NCBI GenBank assembly: GCA_009777235.1
Contig: WRMH01000004.1
Location: 83,187 to 147,186 of the forward strand
Source: Oscillospiraceae bacterium
GTDB lineage: Bacteria; Bacillota; Clostridia; Oscillospirales; Oscillospiraceae
DNA: 64,000 nucleotides
Reading direction: 5' to 3'
Shown: positions 9,465-17,139 of the stretch, piece by piece
How positions within the stretch are numbered: the first letter of the stretch is position 1
Layout of the letters: each line of letters opens with the position of its first letter
Position numbers and translations under genes: made by a program
The notes under the pieces: generated by a model
Database searches by the model: none
Seen by the model: the letters and a program-made list of their open reading frames with translations, nothing else
Told to the model about the DNA's origin: nothing

Positions 9465-10616
9465 TCATGGATTCACTAAGGCGTCTTCTATGAGAGCGTC
9501 AATGTCGAGCGTTGCCTCGATAGTAAGCACCTCGCTCAAACGCGGTTTTGTGCGGGGCTTTTTTGGTGTGAACACCGTACAGCAATCTTCAAAAGGCAGC
9601 GACGATATGTCAAATGTACCAATCTCACGCGCCTTGTTCATGATGTCTATTTTATCAAACGCTATCAGAGGGCGAAATATCGGCATTGAAACACACTCAT
9701 CGGCGGCGATAAGAGCTTCGGCTGTCTGGCTGGCGACCTGACCGAGATTATCTCCCGTGATGATGGCGGAGCAGCCGTGATTTTTTGCTATACGCTCCGC
9801 TATGCGAAGCATGAAGCGGCGCATGATGACGGTAACATAGCCGTCGGGGGATTTTTTGCGTATCTCCTCCGAAATGCGCGTGAAGGGCACAAATTCCACC
9901 CTAAGACGCCCGCAGTAGTCAGAGAGTTTGCGCGCGAGGGCGGCGACTTTTTCTTTTGCCTGCTCGGAGGTGTAAGGATGTGAGTAAAAATGTATGGGAA
10001 CGAGGCTCGCGCCGCGTTTTGCCATCATATATGACGCCACGGGGCTGTCTATGCCGCCGGATAGCAGCGTCGCCATTTTTCCGCCCGTACCAATGGGGAG
10101 CCCGCCCGCGCCGCGCTGCGCCGGTCCGTGGACATATGCCGCCAAGTCGCGGACTTCGATAAATATTGTCAGCTCGGGACTGTGCATGTCGGGCGTCAGA
10201 TGGGGAAAAATCGCGTGTAAAGCGCCGCCGACATATTGCGACAGCTCAATTGAACTCATGGGAAAGCTCTTGTCGGCGCGTTTTGATTCAACCTTGAAAG
10301 AGCTTACGGATTTGAGCGTTTCGCCCAGATAAGCCTCCGCCTCCCGGACAATGGCGTCCTTGTTTTTTTCGCAAGCGGCGGCGCGGGTCAAGCTCACCGC
10401 GCCAAATACGGTTTTCAGAGCCTCAAACGCTTCGTCTATGTCAGACCCGTCTTGCGGCTCGATATATACCGCCGACTGCATAGCATATACTTTAAATTTT
10501 CCAAACGGGGAAATCCGGCGTTTGATGTTTTCAAGAAGCCTCTTTTCAAACTCGCGCCTGTTTTGCCCTTTGAGAATTATCTCACCTTGTTTTAGAAGTA
10601 TAATATCATTACTCAT
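9465..10616 (-). CDS. thiI: tRNA 4-thiouridine synthase / thiamine sulfurtransferase ThiI
   Basis: Adenylates U8 of tRNA and transfers sulfur to give 4-thiouridine; may also supply sulfur for the thiazole of thiamine. From ATG 10616 the protein is 383 residues: an N-terminal ferredoxin-like region (LLKQGEIILKGQNRREFEKR), a THUMP domain about 60-165, then the PP-loop ATPase with LLSGGIDSPVASYM (186-192 core). The C-terminus ends at the family core with no rhodanese domain, as usual in Bacillota, so an external sulfur carrier is needed. A longer frame upstream to 10889 is rejected because it overlaps the divergent leader. The start is 8 bases from an extended -10 box and has no RBS, so the mRNA may be leaderless. 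Confidence 0.93.
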   Translation of the reverse strand: MSNDIILLKQGEIILKGQNRREFEKRLLENIKRRISPFGKFKVYAMQSAVYIEPQDGSDIDEAFEALKTVFGAVSLTRAAACEKNKDAIVREAEAYLGETLKSVSSFKVESKRADKSFPMSSIELSQYVGGALHAIFPHLTPDMHSPELTIFIEVRDLAAYVHGPAQRGAGGLPIGTGGKMATLLSGGIDSPVASYMMAKRGASLVPIHFYSHPYTSEQAKEKVAALARKLSDYCGRLRVEFVPFTRISEEIRKKSPDGYVTVIMRRFMLRIAERIAKNHGCSAIITGDNLGQVASQTAEALIAADECVSMPIFRPLIAFDKIDIMNKAREIGTFDISSLPFEDCCTVFTPKKPRTKPRLSEVLTIEATLDIDALIEDALVNP

Positions 10617-10623
10617 GGTGAGT

Positions 10624-10632
10624 ATTATAGCA
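10624..10632 (-). promoter_or_regulatory. Extended -10 promoter of thiI
   Basis: On the minus strand TGCTATAAT (TATAAT 10629-10624 with an upstream TG). The -35 position reads AAGAAA, a poor match. Transcription should begin at or next to the ATG at 10616. Confidence 0.6.
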
Positions 10633-10650
10633 TATAAAAAAAAATATTTC

Positions 10651-10679
10651 TTGACAAGAGGTTGAAGTTTCTGTATAGT
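10651..10679 (+). promoter_or_regulatory. Sigma-A promoter of the small-peptide / OFA transporter unit
   Basis: TTGACA (10651-10656), 17-base spacer, TATAGT (10674-10679). Divergent from the thiI promoter, with the two -10 boxes about 45 bases apart. The expected transcript begins near 10686. Confidence 0.8.
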
Positions 10680-10709
10680 AGCGTGCGACGCAGTCTTGGA
10701 GGATTTTTT

Positions 10710-10826
10710 ATGTGCAACCATAGCCATACGGATAACGGTATCCTTATAAACGAAGCCATTATAGCTTCGATTATTGGGCTGCTTATTATGTGCCCGATTG
10801 CCTATGGGGATGCGCCAAGATTGTAG
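10710..10826 (+). CDS. 38-residue single-pass membrane peptide
   Basis: ATG 10710 follows a strong RBS (ttggaggatttttt). The product starts MCNHSHTDNG, with a Cys-His-His cluster, and then has one hydrophobic segment (about residues 11-33) ending in GDAPRL. It lies between a good promoter and a terminator-like hairpin, with the OFA transporter following. It could be a small subunit of the transporter, a membrane-targeted regulator, or a leader peptide. I do not recognise a family. Reality is supported by RBS, promoter and a codon structure typical of a transmembrane helix. Confidence 0.55.
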   Translation: MCNHSHTDNGILINEAIIASIIGLLIMCPIAYGDAPRL

Positions 10827-10841
10827 TTCTTGGCAAAATCG

Positions 10842-10882
10842 CACCCGGGGCAATCGGTACAGATAGCCTCGGGTGTTTTCTT
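10842..10882 (+). terminator. Terminator or attenuator before the OFA transporter
   Basis: Arms CACCCGGGG (10842-10850) and CCTCGGGTG (10867-10875, one G-T wobble) are followed by TTTTCTTTTG. A smaller hairpin (ccaaga...tcttgg, 10815-10833) overlaps the end of the peptide gene. The transporter RBS lies 32 bases beyond, so read-through control is possible. Confidence 0.65.
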
Positions 10883-10923
10883 TTGTCAAAAAAACTCTTC
10901 AAAAGAAGAGGTAGGAGGAAAAT

Positions 10924-12234
10924 ATGAAAGAGGAAACAATGAAAGCAGAACCATCAAAAAAGCAAGGCATATACACAATACTCGCGGCGATAGCCGTTCA
11001 GCTCACCTTGGGTATCGCCTATATCTGGAGCGTGTTCCAAAACGGCATAGCAAACAGCATATTTAAAGGAGACCACGCGGCGTCGGCGCTCACATTTTCC
11101 ATTTTGCTTATGGCTTTTTCTGTCGGCAGCATGATGGGGGGCAGGTTTGCCGCAAAACATACTGTCCGCAGCGTTGTATTTATCGGAGGGCTTATCATGA
11201 GCGCTGGGTTTGCTCTCGCGTCTTTTTTGACGGAGGATTTTGCGTGGCTTTTGTGGGTCACTTATGGCGTGCTGGGCGGCGGCGGCATGGGATTTACATA
11301 TTCTACGATAATTGCGTGCGCCCAGAAATGGTATCCTCATAAAAGAGGATTGGTCTCGGGTATAATCGTTTCCGCGCTGGGTTTTGGCGGGGTTATCTTT
11401 TCGCCCATTGTAGAATCCTTGATCCGTTCACTCGCGAAAACGGACTCGGCCGGAGCTGCCGTGACCGGGTCGGGCGAGCTTGGCTCTTTTTTGGTCTTGG
11501 GCGGAGTGTTTCTCGTTGTGTGTACCGTCGGAAGCCTCTTTATGAAAAGCCCGCCAGAAGGGTATATGCAAGACAAAATCGCCGCAAGTCCCGTAAAAAC
11601 AAAAACAGCAGAGGATATAAGCCCAATCGCAATGATCAAAACCTTGCGCTTTTACCTGATCACGGCAACTTTTTTGCTCGCGTGCATGGGCGGTCTTATG
11701 ATGATTGGCTTTGCAAAGCCGATAGCGGAGGTAAAAGGGCCTGCGGGGACGGCTGTGGTTGCGGTTATCGCGGTTTCGATTTTCAACTCACTTGGGCGTC
11801 TTGTGTGGGGCGCGGTCTCTGATAAGATAGGGCGGATAAATACGCTGATAATACTGCTTGCGGGGTCTGCGGCTTCGTCGCTGTTGGTCAACGCGGCGCA
11901 AGGTTATATGCTCTATGTGCTTATCGCGTTCATCGGTTTTTTCTACGGCGGAATAGTCGGCACTTATCCGTCGCTGACCTCCGACCTTTTTGGCGCGAAG
12001 AACGTCGCGACCAACTATGGCATTGTTTTATTGGGCTTTGGCGCGGGTGCTATAATATCGTCACAGATTGCGGGGCATTTTAGAAACGCCGCAACGGTCG
12101 TCACGGCGGCGGGTGACACGACATTTGACATCAGCCTCATGTTTCCCGCGTTTATCATAGGAGCAGGCTGCGCTTTGGCAGGGGTCGTCATGATGGTCAT
12201 ACTAAAGGCTTATCAATCGGGCAAAGGGAGATGA
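10924..12234 (+). CDS. OFA-family MFS transporter (oxalate/formate/lactate type)
   Basis: A 436-residue major facilitator with 12 predicted membrane helices. The opening block QLTLGIAYIWSVFQNGI is typical of the OFA (oxalate:formate antiporter) family, which also includes monocarboxylate permeases. Also visible are GGRFAAKHTVR in the loop 2-3 region, GGGGMGFTYSTIIACAQKWY in the middle, and GRLVWGAVSDKIGR in the second half (the A-motif repeat). The RBS aggaggaaaat precedes ATG 10924. It shares a leader with the upstream 38-residue peptide. The substrate is probably a small organic acid; it cannot be fixed from sequence. Confidence 0.87.
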   Translation: MKEETMKAEPSKKQGIYTILAAIAVQLTLGIAYIWSVFQNGIANSIFKGDHAASALTFSILLMAFSVGSMMGGRFAAKHTVRSVVFIGGLIMSAGFALASFLTEDFAWLLWVTYGVLGGGGMGFTYSTIIACAQKWYPHKRGLVSGIIVSALGFGGVIFSPIVESLIRSLAKTDSAGAAVTGSGELGSFLVLGGVFLVVCTVGSLFMKSPPEGYMQDKIAASPVKTKTAEDISPIAMIKTLRFYLITATFLLACMGGLMMIGFAKPIAEVKGPAGTAVVAVIAVSIFNSLGRLVWGAVSDKIGRINTLIILLAGSAASSLLVNAAQGYMLYVLIAFIGFFYGGIVGTYPSLTSDLFGAKNVATNYGIVLLGFGAGAIISSQIAGHFRNAATVVTAAGDTTFDISLMFPAFIIGAGCALAGVVMMVILKAYQSGKGR

Positions 12235-12312
12235 CGCAGCCCGGTGTCGGGTGGTGAGTTCTCCGTCGTAGGTACAGCAACTGAAAAAATGATACAATAT
12301 ATCTTTTGCTCA

Positions 12313-12321
12313 TGCTATAAT
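12313..12321 (+). promoter_or_regulatory. Extended -10 promoter of the GH115 gene
   Basis: TGCTATAAT (12313-12321), an extended -10 with a perfect hexamer. No good -35 is present. The RBS aggagggg begins 20 bases later. Confidence 0.6.
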
Positions 12322-12354
12322 GATTACCACGACTATAACAAGGAGGGGATTATT

Positions 12355-15210
12355 ATGGCGGGCGAGATACTTGGCGCACAGGCGGCTTCTAATGGCAAAA
12401 AGAGGGGCGGAGCGAAAGACGACGGGTTGTTTACGCTATGGACTGTCGGCTTTGCCGACAGTGACGGCAAAGCCGCCGCCAACATTGACGGCAAAGCGGA
12501 TGCAGCCGCTGCCGCCGGTTTGTATATAGACTCAAGCGATTGGGAGGGCGCGGCGATTGCCCTCAAATCGCTTCAGGGCGATATCGAAATGGCAAGCGGC
12601 ATAAAGCCGGAGATCGCAAATGATATATCGCGCTTAAAAGACATGGCGGTACTTGCCGGAACAATAGGCAAAAGCGAAGTTATTGACAATTTGATTGCCG
12701 ACGGGAAAATTGATATTTCGGGCATAGCCGGAAAATGGGAAAGCTATCTCATGGCCGTTGTCCCCGCGCCGCATGACAACATAAAACGCGCTTTGGTCAT
12801 CGCCGGAAGCGACAAGCGCGGCACGATTTACGGAATTTACAAAATCAGCGAAATGATTGGAATCTCGCCTTGGGTCTGGTGGGCGGACAGCGTTCCGCAG
12901 CGGAGCGGGAGCTATTTTATTCCGGCCGATTATCGTCTCGAGCAAGGCTCGCCGTCGGTCAAATACAGGGGAATTTTCCTCAATGACGAAGCGCCCAGCC
13001 TTTCCGGTTGGCTTTCGGCAAAATTTAACGATGTTAGCAATATAGGGGCAACAAAGGGCTGCGGCTTTGAATTTTACAAAAAGGTATTTGAATTGATTTT
13101 ACGCCTAAAAGGAAACTACTTATGGCCGGTGATGTGGAACAATTCTTTTCACACAGACGACCCTCAAAATTCTGTCATGGCGGACACATACGGTATAGTA
13201 ATGGGTACGTCACATCAGGAGCATATGACCTGCGCCGACAAGGAATGGACTTGGGCAAGGCTCGGTGAGTGGAACTATTTTACAAACAAAGAGAATATCT
13301 ATGATTTTTGGAAAACGGGAGTCAATAACCGAAAGGAGTATGAGTCCGTTTTAACGCTCGGAATGCGCGGACAGGCCGATACCGCTATACTCGGACCGGG
13401 CGCGACGCTGCGTGACAACATGGACTTGGTAGAGAAAGTTATCGGCGACCAGCGGCAAATAATCACCGACGTATACGGCTCTGAAAACGGTGTTCCGCAA
13501 ATGCTCGCTTTGTATAAGGAAGTGGAGGATTTCTACTATGGCTCGCCCGAGCACGGAAAATTGGGCGTACCGGACGACGTTACTTTGATGCTGTGCGACG
13601 ATAATCACGGGAATATACGCACATTGCCAACGCAGGAGATGAAAAAGCGCAGCGGCGGTTTCGGAATGTACTATCATTTTGATTACAGAGGCTCTCCAAT
13701 AAGCTACCAGTGGATAAATCAAACCCCTCTCGTAAAAGCGTGGGAGCAGCTGACCACAGCCTACGACGCCGGAATTGACCGCATATGGATAGTGAATGTC
13801 GGCGATTTAAAGCCGATGGAGTTTCCGATGGAATATTTTCTGACCCTTGCGTATGATTACGATACATGGAGCGCCCCAAACAAAATCGCCGAGTTTACAC
13901 GCCGGTTTGCCGCCCGCGAGTTTGGCGAGGACGCGGCGGACGATACCGCCGATGTGATTTGTGAGTATACGAAGATACTCGGCGCGCGCAAGGCCGAAGT
14001 CGTGATGTCCGAGCCGTCTACTTTCAGCCTGACCGCCTTTGACGAGGCGAGCCGCGTTTTGAACAAGTTTGAGGACATCGTGAAAAAAGCGGAAGCGATT
14101 TATGACCGCCTGCCGCCTTCAAAAAAAGATACGTTCTTCCAGCTTGTGCTCTACGGCGCGCGCGCTTCCATGAATGTATATAAGACGAATATCTGCGCCG
14201 CTTGGAGCATCTATCTGGCGGAGAAAAATCTGCCCGCCGCAAATGAGTACGCAAAGCTCGCGCGCGCCGCTTTTGACGCGGACGCGGCAGATACGGAATA
14301 TTATAATACTAAAATGTCCGGCGGCAAATGGAATGGGATAATGCGGCAAAACCATATGAATTATACCGCTTGGGACGGGCCTCAAACCTGTGTTGTTCCA
14401 AACATAATGCCGAAAACGGGGAGCGTCCCCACGGCGAGCGGCGCCGGGTCAAATGACCGGGCGGGTATACCGGATGCGGTGACGAAATCACAGGGTGACT
14501 TTGAGACGACTCTGCAAGCAAACAAACAAGGCGGCAATATCCCCGCAGACATACTCGCCGGGCAAATCGAAAAGGCATTGAAAAAGAACACCTATGTCGA
14601 GACTTGCGGCTATGTATCAATCAATCCGGCGCGTTTTACGTCGGAGGCGTCTTTTGGCGAAGCCGGGTGGCGCGTTATTGACGATTATGGGCGTGACGGC
14701 GACAGCATTAAGCTCTTGCCAAACGGCATGTCATTTGAAGTCAATTTGCCCGATGCCCCTTATGCGGAATATTCATTTTATATGCAAACACCCGGCGAAT
14801 ACAAAATATGCGTATTTATCGCGCCGACGGGCAATTTCATACACCAAAGCATTGTGCCTTTGTCCTTGCAATTGCGCTTTTCCGCTCAAATCAACACAGA
14901 TTCGCGCATTACGGCAAGCGGAATGCTCTCTGAGAGCTACAAGCCGGGCGGTGATGAGCCCACATGGGCGTATGGCGTAATGAACAATATGCGGATGGTG
15001 CAAATGCCGGCAGGTGAGCTGTCTGAGGGTATTCACACGCTGCGGATATATGCTGTTGACCCCGGCGTTGTTATACAAAAAATCGTAATAGCTCCGCCAA
15101 ATGCAGAATTGGAAAACATTTCAAAAACTCCGCAAACTTACCATTTCATGGGTTCGTATTTCGGCCCGCCCGAAAGCTATTATATAGTTTCATGGCCGCT
15201 TGTCATGTAG
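12355..15210 (+). CDS. Glycoside hydrolase family 115 alpha-glucuronidase
   Basis: GH115 enzymes remove 4-O-methyl-glucuronic acid from xylan or its oligomers. The 951-residue protein shows the family core: YGIYKISEMIGISPWVWWAD, KYRGIFLNDEAPSLSGW, LKGNYLWPVMWNNSF, GIVMGTSHQEHM, then DRIWIVNVGDLKPMEFPMEY and a C-terminal beta-sandwich region (about 760-951). ATG 12355 has an excellent RBS (aaggagggg); upstream frame extension to 12244 lacks one. There is no signal peptide, so it should act inside the cell on imported aldouronic oligosaccharides. A terminator follows. About 60 residues near 690-750 (PTASGAGSNDRAGIPDAV region) look like a linker. Confidence 0.9.
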   Translation: MAGEILGAQAASNGKKRGGAKDDGLFTLWTVGFADSDGKAAANIDGKADAAAAAGLYIDSSDWEGAAIALKSLQGDIEMASGIKPEIANDISRLKDMAVLAGTIGKSEVIDNLIADGKIDISGIAGKWESYLMAVVPAPHDNIKRALVIAGSDKRGTIYGIYKISEMIGISPWVWWADSVPQRSGSYFIPADYRLEQGSPSVKYRGIFLNDEAPSLSGWLSAKFNDVSNIGATKGCGFEFYKKVFELILRLKGNYLWPVMWNNSFHTDDPQNSVMADTYGIVMGTSHQEHMTCADKEWTWARLGEWNYFTNKENIYDFWKTGVNNRKEYESVLTLGMRGQADTAILGPGATLRDNMDLVEKVIGDQRQIITDVYGSENGVPQMLALYKEVEDFYYGSPEHGKLGVPDDVTLMLCDDNHGNIRTLPTQEMKKRSGGFGMYYHFDYRGSPISYQWINQTPLVKAWEQLTTAYDAGIDRIWIVNVGDLKPMEFPMEYFLTLAYDYDTWSAPNKIAEFTRRFAAREFGEDAADDTADVICEYTKILGARKAEVVMSEPSTFSLTAFDEASRVLNKFEDIVKKAEAIYDRLPPSKKDTFFQLVLYGARASMNVYKTNICAAWSIYLAEKNLPAANEYAKLARAAFDADAADTEYYNTKMSGGKWNGIMRQNHMNYTAWDGPQTCVVPNIMPKTGSVPTASGAGSNDRAGIPDAVTKSQGDFETTLQANKQGGNIPADILAGQIEKALKKNTYVETCGYVSINPARFTSEASFGEAGWRVIDDYGRDGDSIKLLPNGMSFEVNLPDAPYAEYSFYMQTPGEYKICVFIAPTGNFIHQSIVPLSLQLRFSAQINTDSRITASGMLSESYKPGGDEPTWAYGVMNNMRMVQMPAGELSEGIHTLRIYAVDPGVVIQKIVIAPPNAELENISKTPQTYHFMGSYFGPPESYYIVSWPLVM

Positions 15211-15231
15211 ATAATTTGTTCAAAATGTCCC

Positions 15232-15268
15232 AAAAGCGGCGATTATAGAAAATGATCGCCGCTTTTTA
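15232..15268 (+). terminator. Rho-independent terminator after GH115
   Basis: Arms aaaagcggcgat and atcgccgctttt with an 11-base loop, followed by a T-run. Confidence 0.88.
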
Positions 15269-15408
15269 TCGCCGTATTTCATTGCGCCGCAATGGGTGCA
15301 GCAATGTTTTCAAATGTGTATGGATATGTAGAGAACATTTGTGATAATGTATGTTCACAAAAGCAGGCGCAAGGGGACGTCAAATTTTCAGAAATCAGGT
15401 TTACTGAC

Positions 15409-16929
15409 ATGGTCGCAAAAATTAGATCGCTCGGGCTTGGCGGCATACGAGGTTATGAGGTATCGGTCGAGTGCTGTTTGTCGTCGGGCTTGCCGTCTTT
15501 TGATATCGTCGGGCTTGCCGATATTGCGGTCAAAGAGGCGCGTGAGCGGGTACGCGCCGTCATAAAAAACTGCAAAATTGACTACCCTGTCAGCAGAATA
15601 ACCGTAAACCTTGCCCCTGCCGACAAACGAAAGGCCGGCACGGTATATGATCTGCCTGTCTTCTTGAGCATCCTGTCCGCTTCGGGTATGCTTCCTCCAT
15701 CGTGCATTTCGCCAAAAGCCGCGTTTTTTGGTGAATTGTCCCTTACCGGAGAGCTGCGCTCTGTTCCCGGCGCGCTGCCGATGGCTCTTGCCGCGGAGCG
15801 TTTTGGTATTCGCGAACTATTTGTCCCTGCCGACAATGCCTCCGAAGCGGCCTATGCCACGGGTGTCAGGGTTTATCCTGTCCGCAGTGCGCACGAGCTT
15901 ATCTCGCATTTGACGAAATCCGAGCAAATCATACCCGCCACGGAGCGCGAGCCTGCCGTATGCCATACACACACGCTCGATTTTTCCGAAGTCAAGGGGC
16001 AAGAGAATGTAAAACGCGCGCTTGAGGTTGCCGCCGCCGGAGGTCATAATATATTGCTCACCGGCAGTCCCGGCGCGGGAAAAAGTATGCTGGCAAAGCG
16101 GCTGACGACAATACTTCCCGATATGGGGCGCGATGAAATGCTCGAAACCACCGAAATCCACTCCGTAGCGGGTTTAACAAGCAGGCAGACTCCCATAATG
16201 TCGTCAAGGCCGTTTCGCTCGCCCCACCACAGCATATCGCTTGCCGCCATGTGTGGGGGCACGTCAAATCCCAAACCCGGCGAAATTTCGTTGGCGCACA
16301 ACGGCGTCCTATTTCTTGATGAAATGCCCGAATTTCCGCGAAATGTACTCGAATCGCTCCGTGCCCCGCTTGAAGATGGTCAAGTGACCATATCGAGAGC
16401 GTCACAGTCTGTGACCTATCCGTGCCGGTTTATGCTTGTCTGCGCGATGAATCCGTGCAAATGCGGCTGGCACGGACATCCTTCCGGCAAATGCGCCTGC
16501 ACGAATTATTCTCTGATGCAATATCACGACCGCCTGAGCGGGCCGCTGCTGGACCGTATAGATATCTATGCTCAAACGCCGTCTGTGGAGTTTGAGATGC
16601 TCAGGGAGCAAAAAGCCGCCGAAAGCTCGGCGGATATACGCGCTCGCGTAAATAAAGCCCGGCAGTTGCAGCTTGCGCGGTATCAAGGCAGCCCGGAGCG
16701 CTGTAACGCGCATATCGGGTCAAAGCAGATAGAAAAGTATTGCTGTTTGTCAAGGGAAAGCGAAGCGATGCTGCGCATGGCGTTTAACAAGCTCCAAATG
16801 ACAGCAAGGTCATATGACCGCATATTGAGGGTGGCGCGAACCATCTCTGACCTTGAAGCCGCCCCGGATATAAAACCGCAGCACCTTGCCGAAGCGATAC
16901 AATACCGGCAGATTGAATTTAAACTATAG
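15409..16929 (+). CDS. yifB: YifB/ComM family Mg-chelatase-like AAA+ ATPase
   Basis: The family includes ComM, a helicase that drives branch migration in natural transformation. The 506-residue form from ATG 15409 begins MVAKIRSLGLGGIRGYEV, matching the usual YifB start; a longer frame from 15292 is possible but would add 39 unusual residues. An N-terminal Lon-like domain (SGLPSFDIVGLADIAVKEAR) is followed by the AAA+ module with Walker A GSPGAGKSMLAKRL, Walker B LFLDEMPEF and the characteristic Cys-rich stretch CNPCKCGWHGHPSGKCAC-like (here AMNPCKCGWHGHPSGKCAC). RBS before 15409 is weak. It is a single-gene unit closed by a terminator. Confidence 0.92.
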   Translation: MVAKIRSLGLGGIRGYEVSVECCLSSGLPSFDIVGLADIAVKEARERVRAVIKNCKIDYPVSRITVNLAPADKRKAGTVYDLPVFLSILSASGMLPPSCISPKAAFFGELSLTGELRSVPGALPMALAAERFGIRELFVPADNASEAAYATGVRVYPVRSAHELISHLTKSEQIIPATEREPAVCHTHTLDFSEVKGQENVKRALEVAAAGGHNILLTGSPGAGKSMLAKRLTTILPDMGRDEMLETTEIHSVAGLTSRQTPIMSSRPFRSPHHSISLAAMCGGTSNPKPGEISLAHNGVLFLDEMPEFPRNVLESLRAPLEDGQVTISRASQSVTYPCRFMLVCAMNPCKCGWHGHPSGKCACTNYSLMQYHDRLSGPLLDRIDIYAQTPSVEFEMLREQKAAESSADIRARVNKARQLQLARYQGSPERCNAHIGSKQIEKYCCLSRESEAMLRMAFNKLQMTARSYDRILRVARTISDLEAAPDIKPQHLAEAIQYRQIEFKL

Positions 16930-16955
16930 GTTATCCCCCGTGCGGATGCCAAGCG

Positions 16956-16984
16956 AAACCCGCCGACTTTTTGTCGGCGGGTTT
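16956..16984. terminator. Bidirectional hairpin terminator after yifB
   Basis: Arms aaacccgccgac and gtcggcgggttt with loop tttt-t. U-rich on the plus strand. Confidence 0.85.
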
Positions 16985-17017
16985 AATATAACACAAGTCT
17001 TCAATTTCTATTACTTC

Positions 17018-17120
17018 GCTGTCATAAAATCATTCCTCCCCGATCAGTTGCGTCATCCATGCGCAAACGATCGGACGCTCCGCATCCATGCTCCGCTCTC
17101 GGAACGAATTTTATGACAGC
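17018..17120. repeat. Palindromic intergenic repeat, copy 2
   Basis: Starts gctgtcataaaatcattc and ends with its near-complement. The inner stem is ccgatc...gatcgg plus ttgcg/cgcaa. It sits in the convergent spacer between yifB and nifJ, 19 bases from the nifJ stop. Confidence 0.82.
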
Positions 17121-17139
17121 TTTTTATCGTCTTGCCGGG

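Noticed and set aside
10617..10889. 91-codon N-terminal extension of ThiI
   Set aside because: It is antisense to the membrane-peptide leader and has no match to ThiI; the family start is at 10616.
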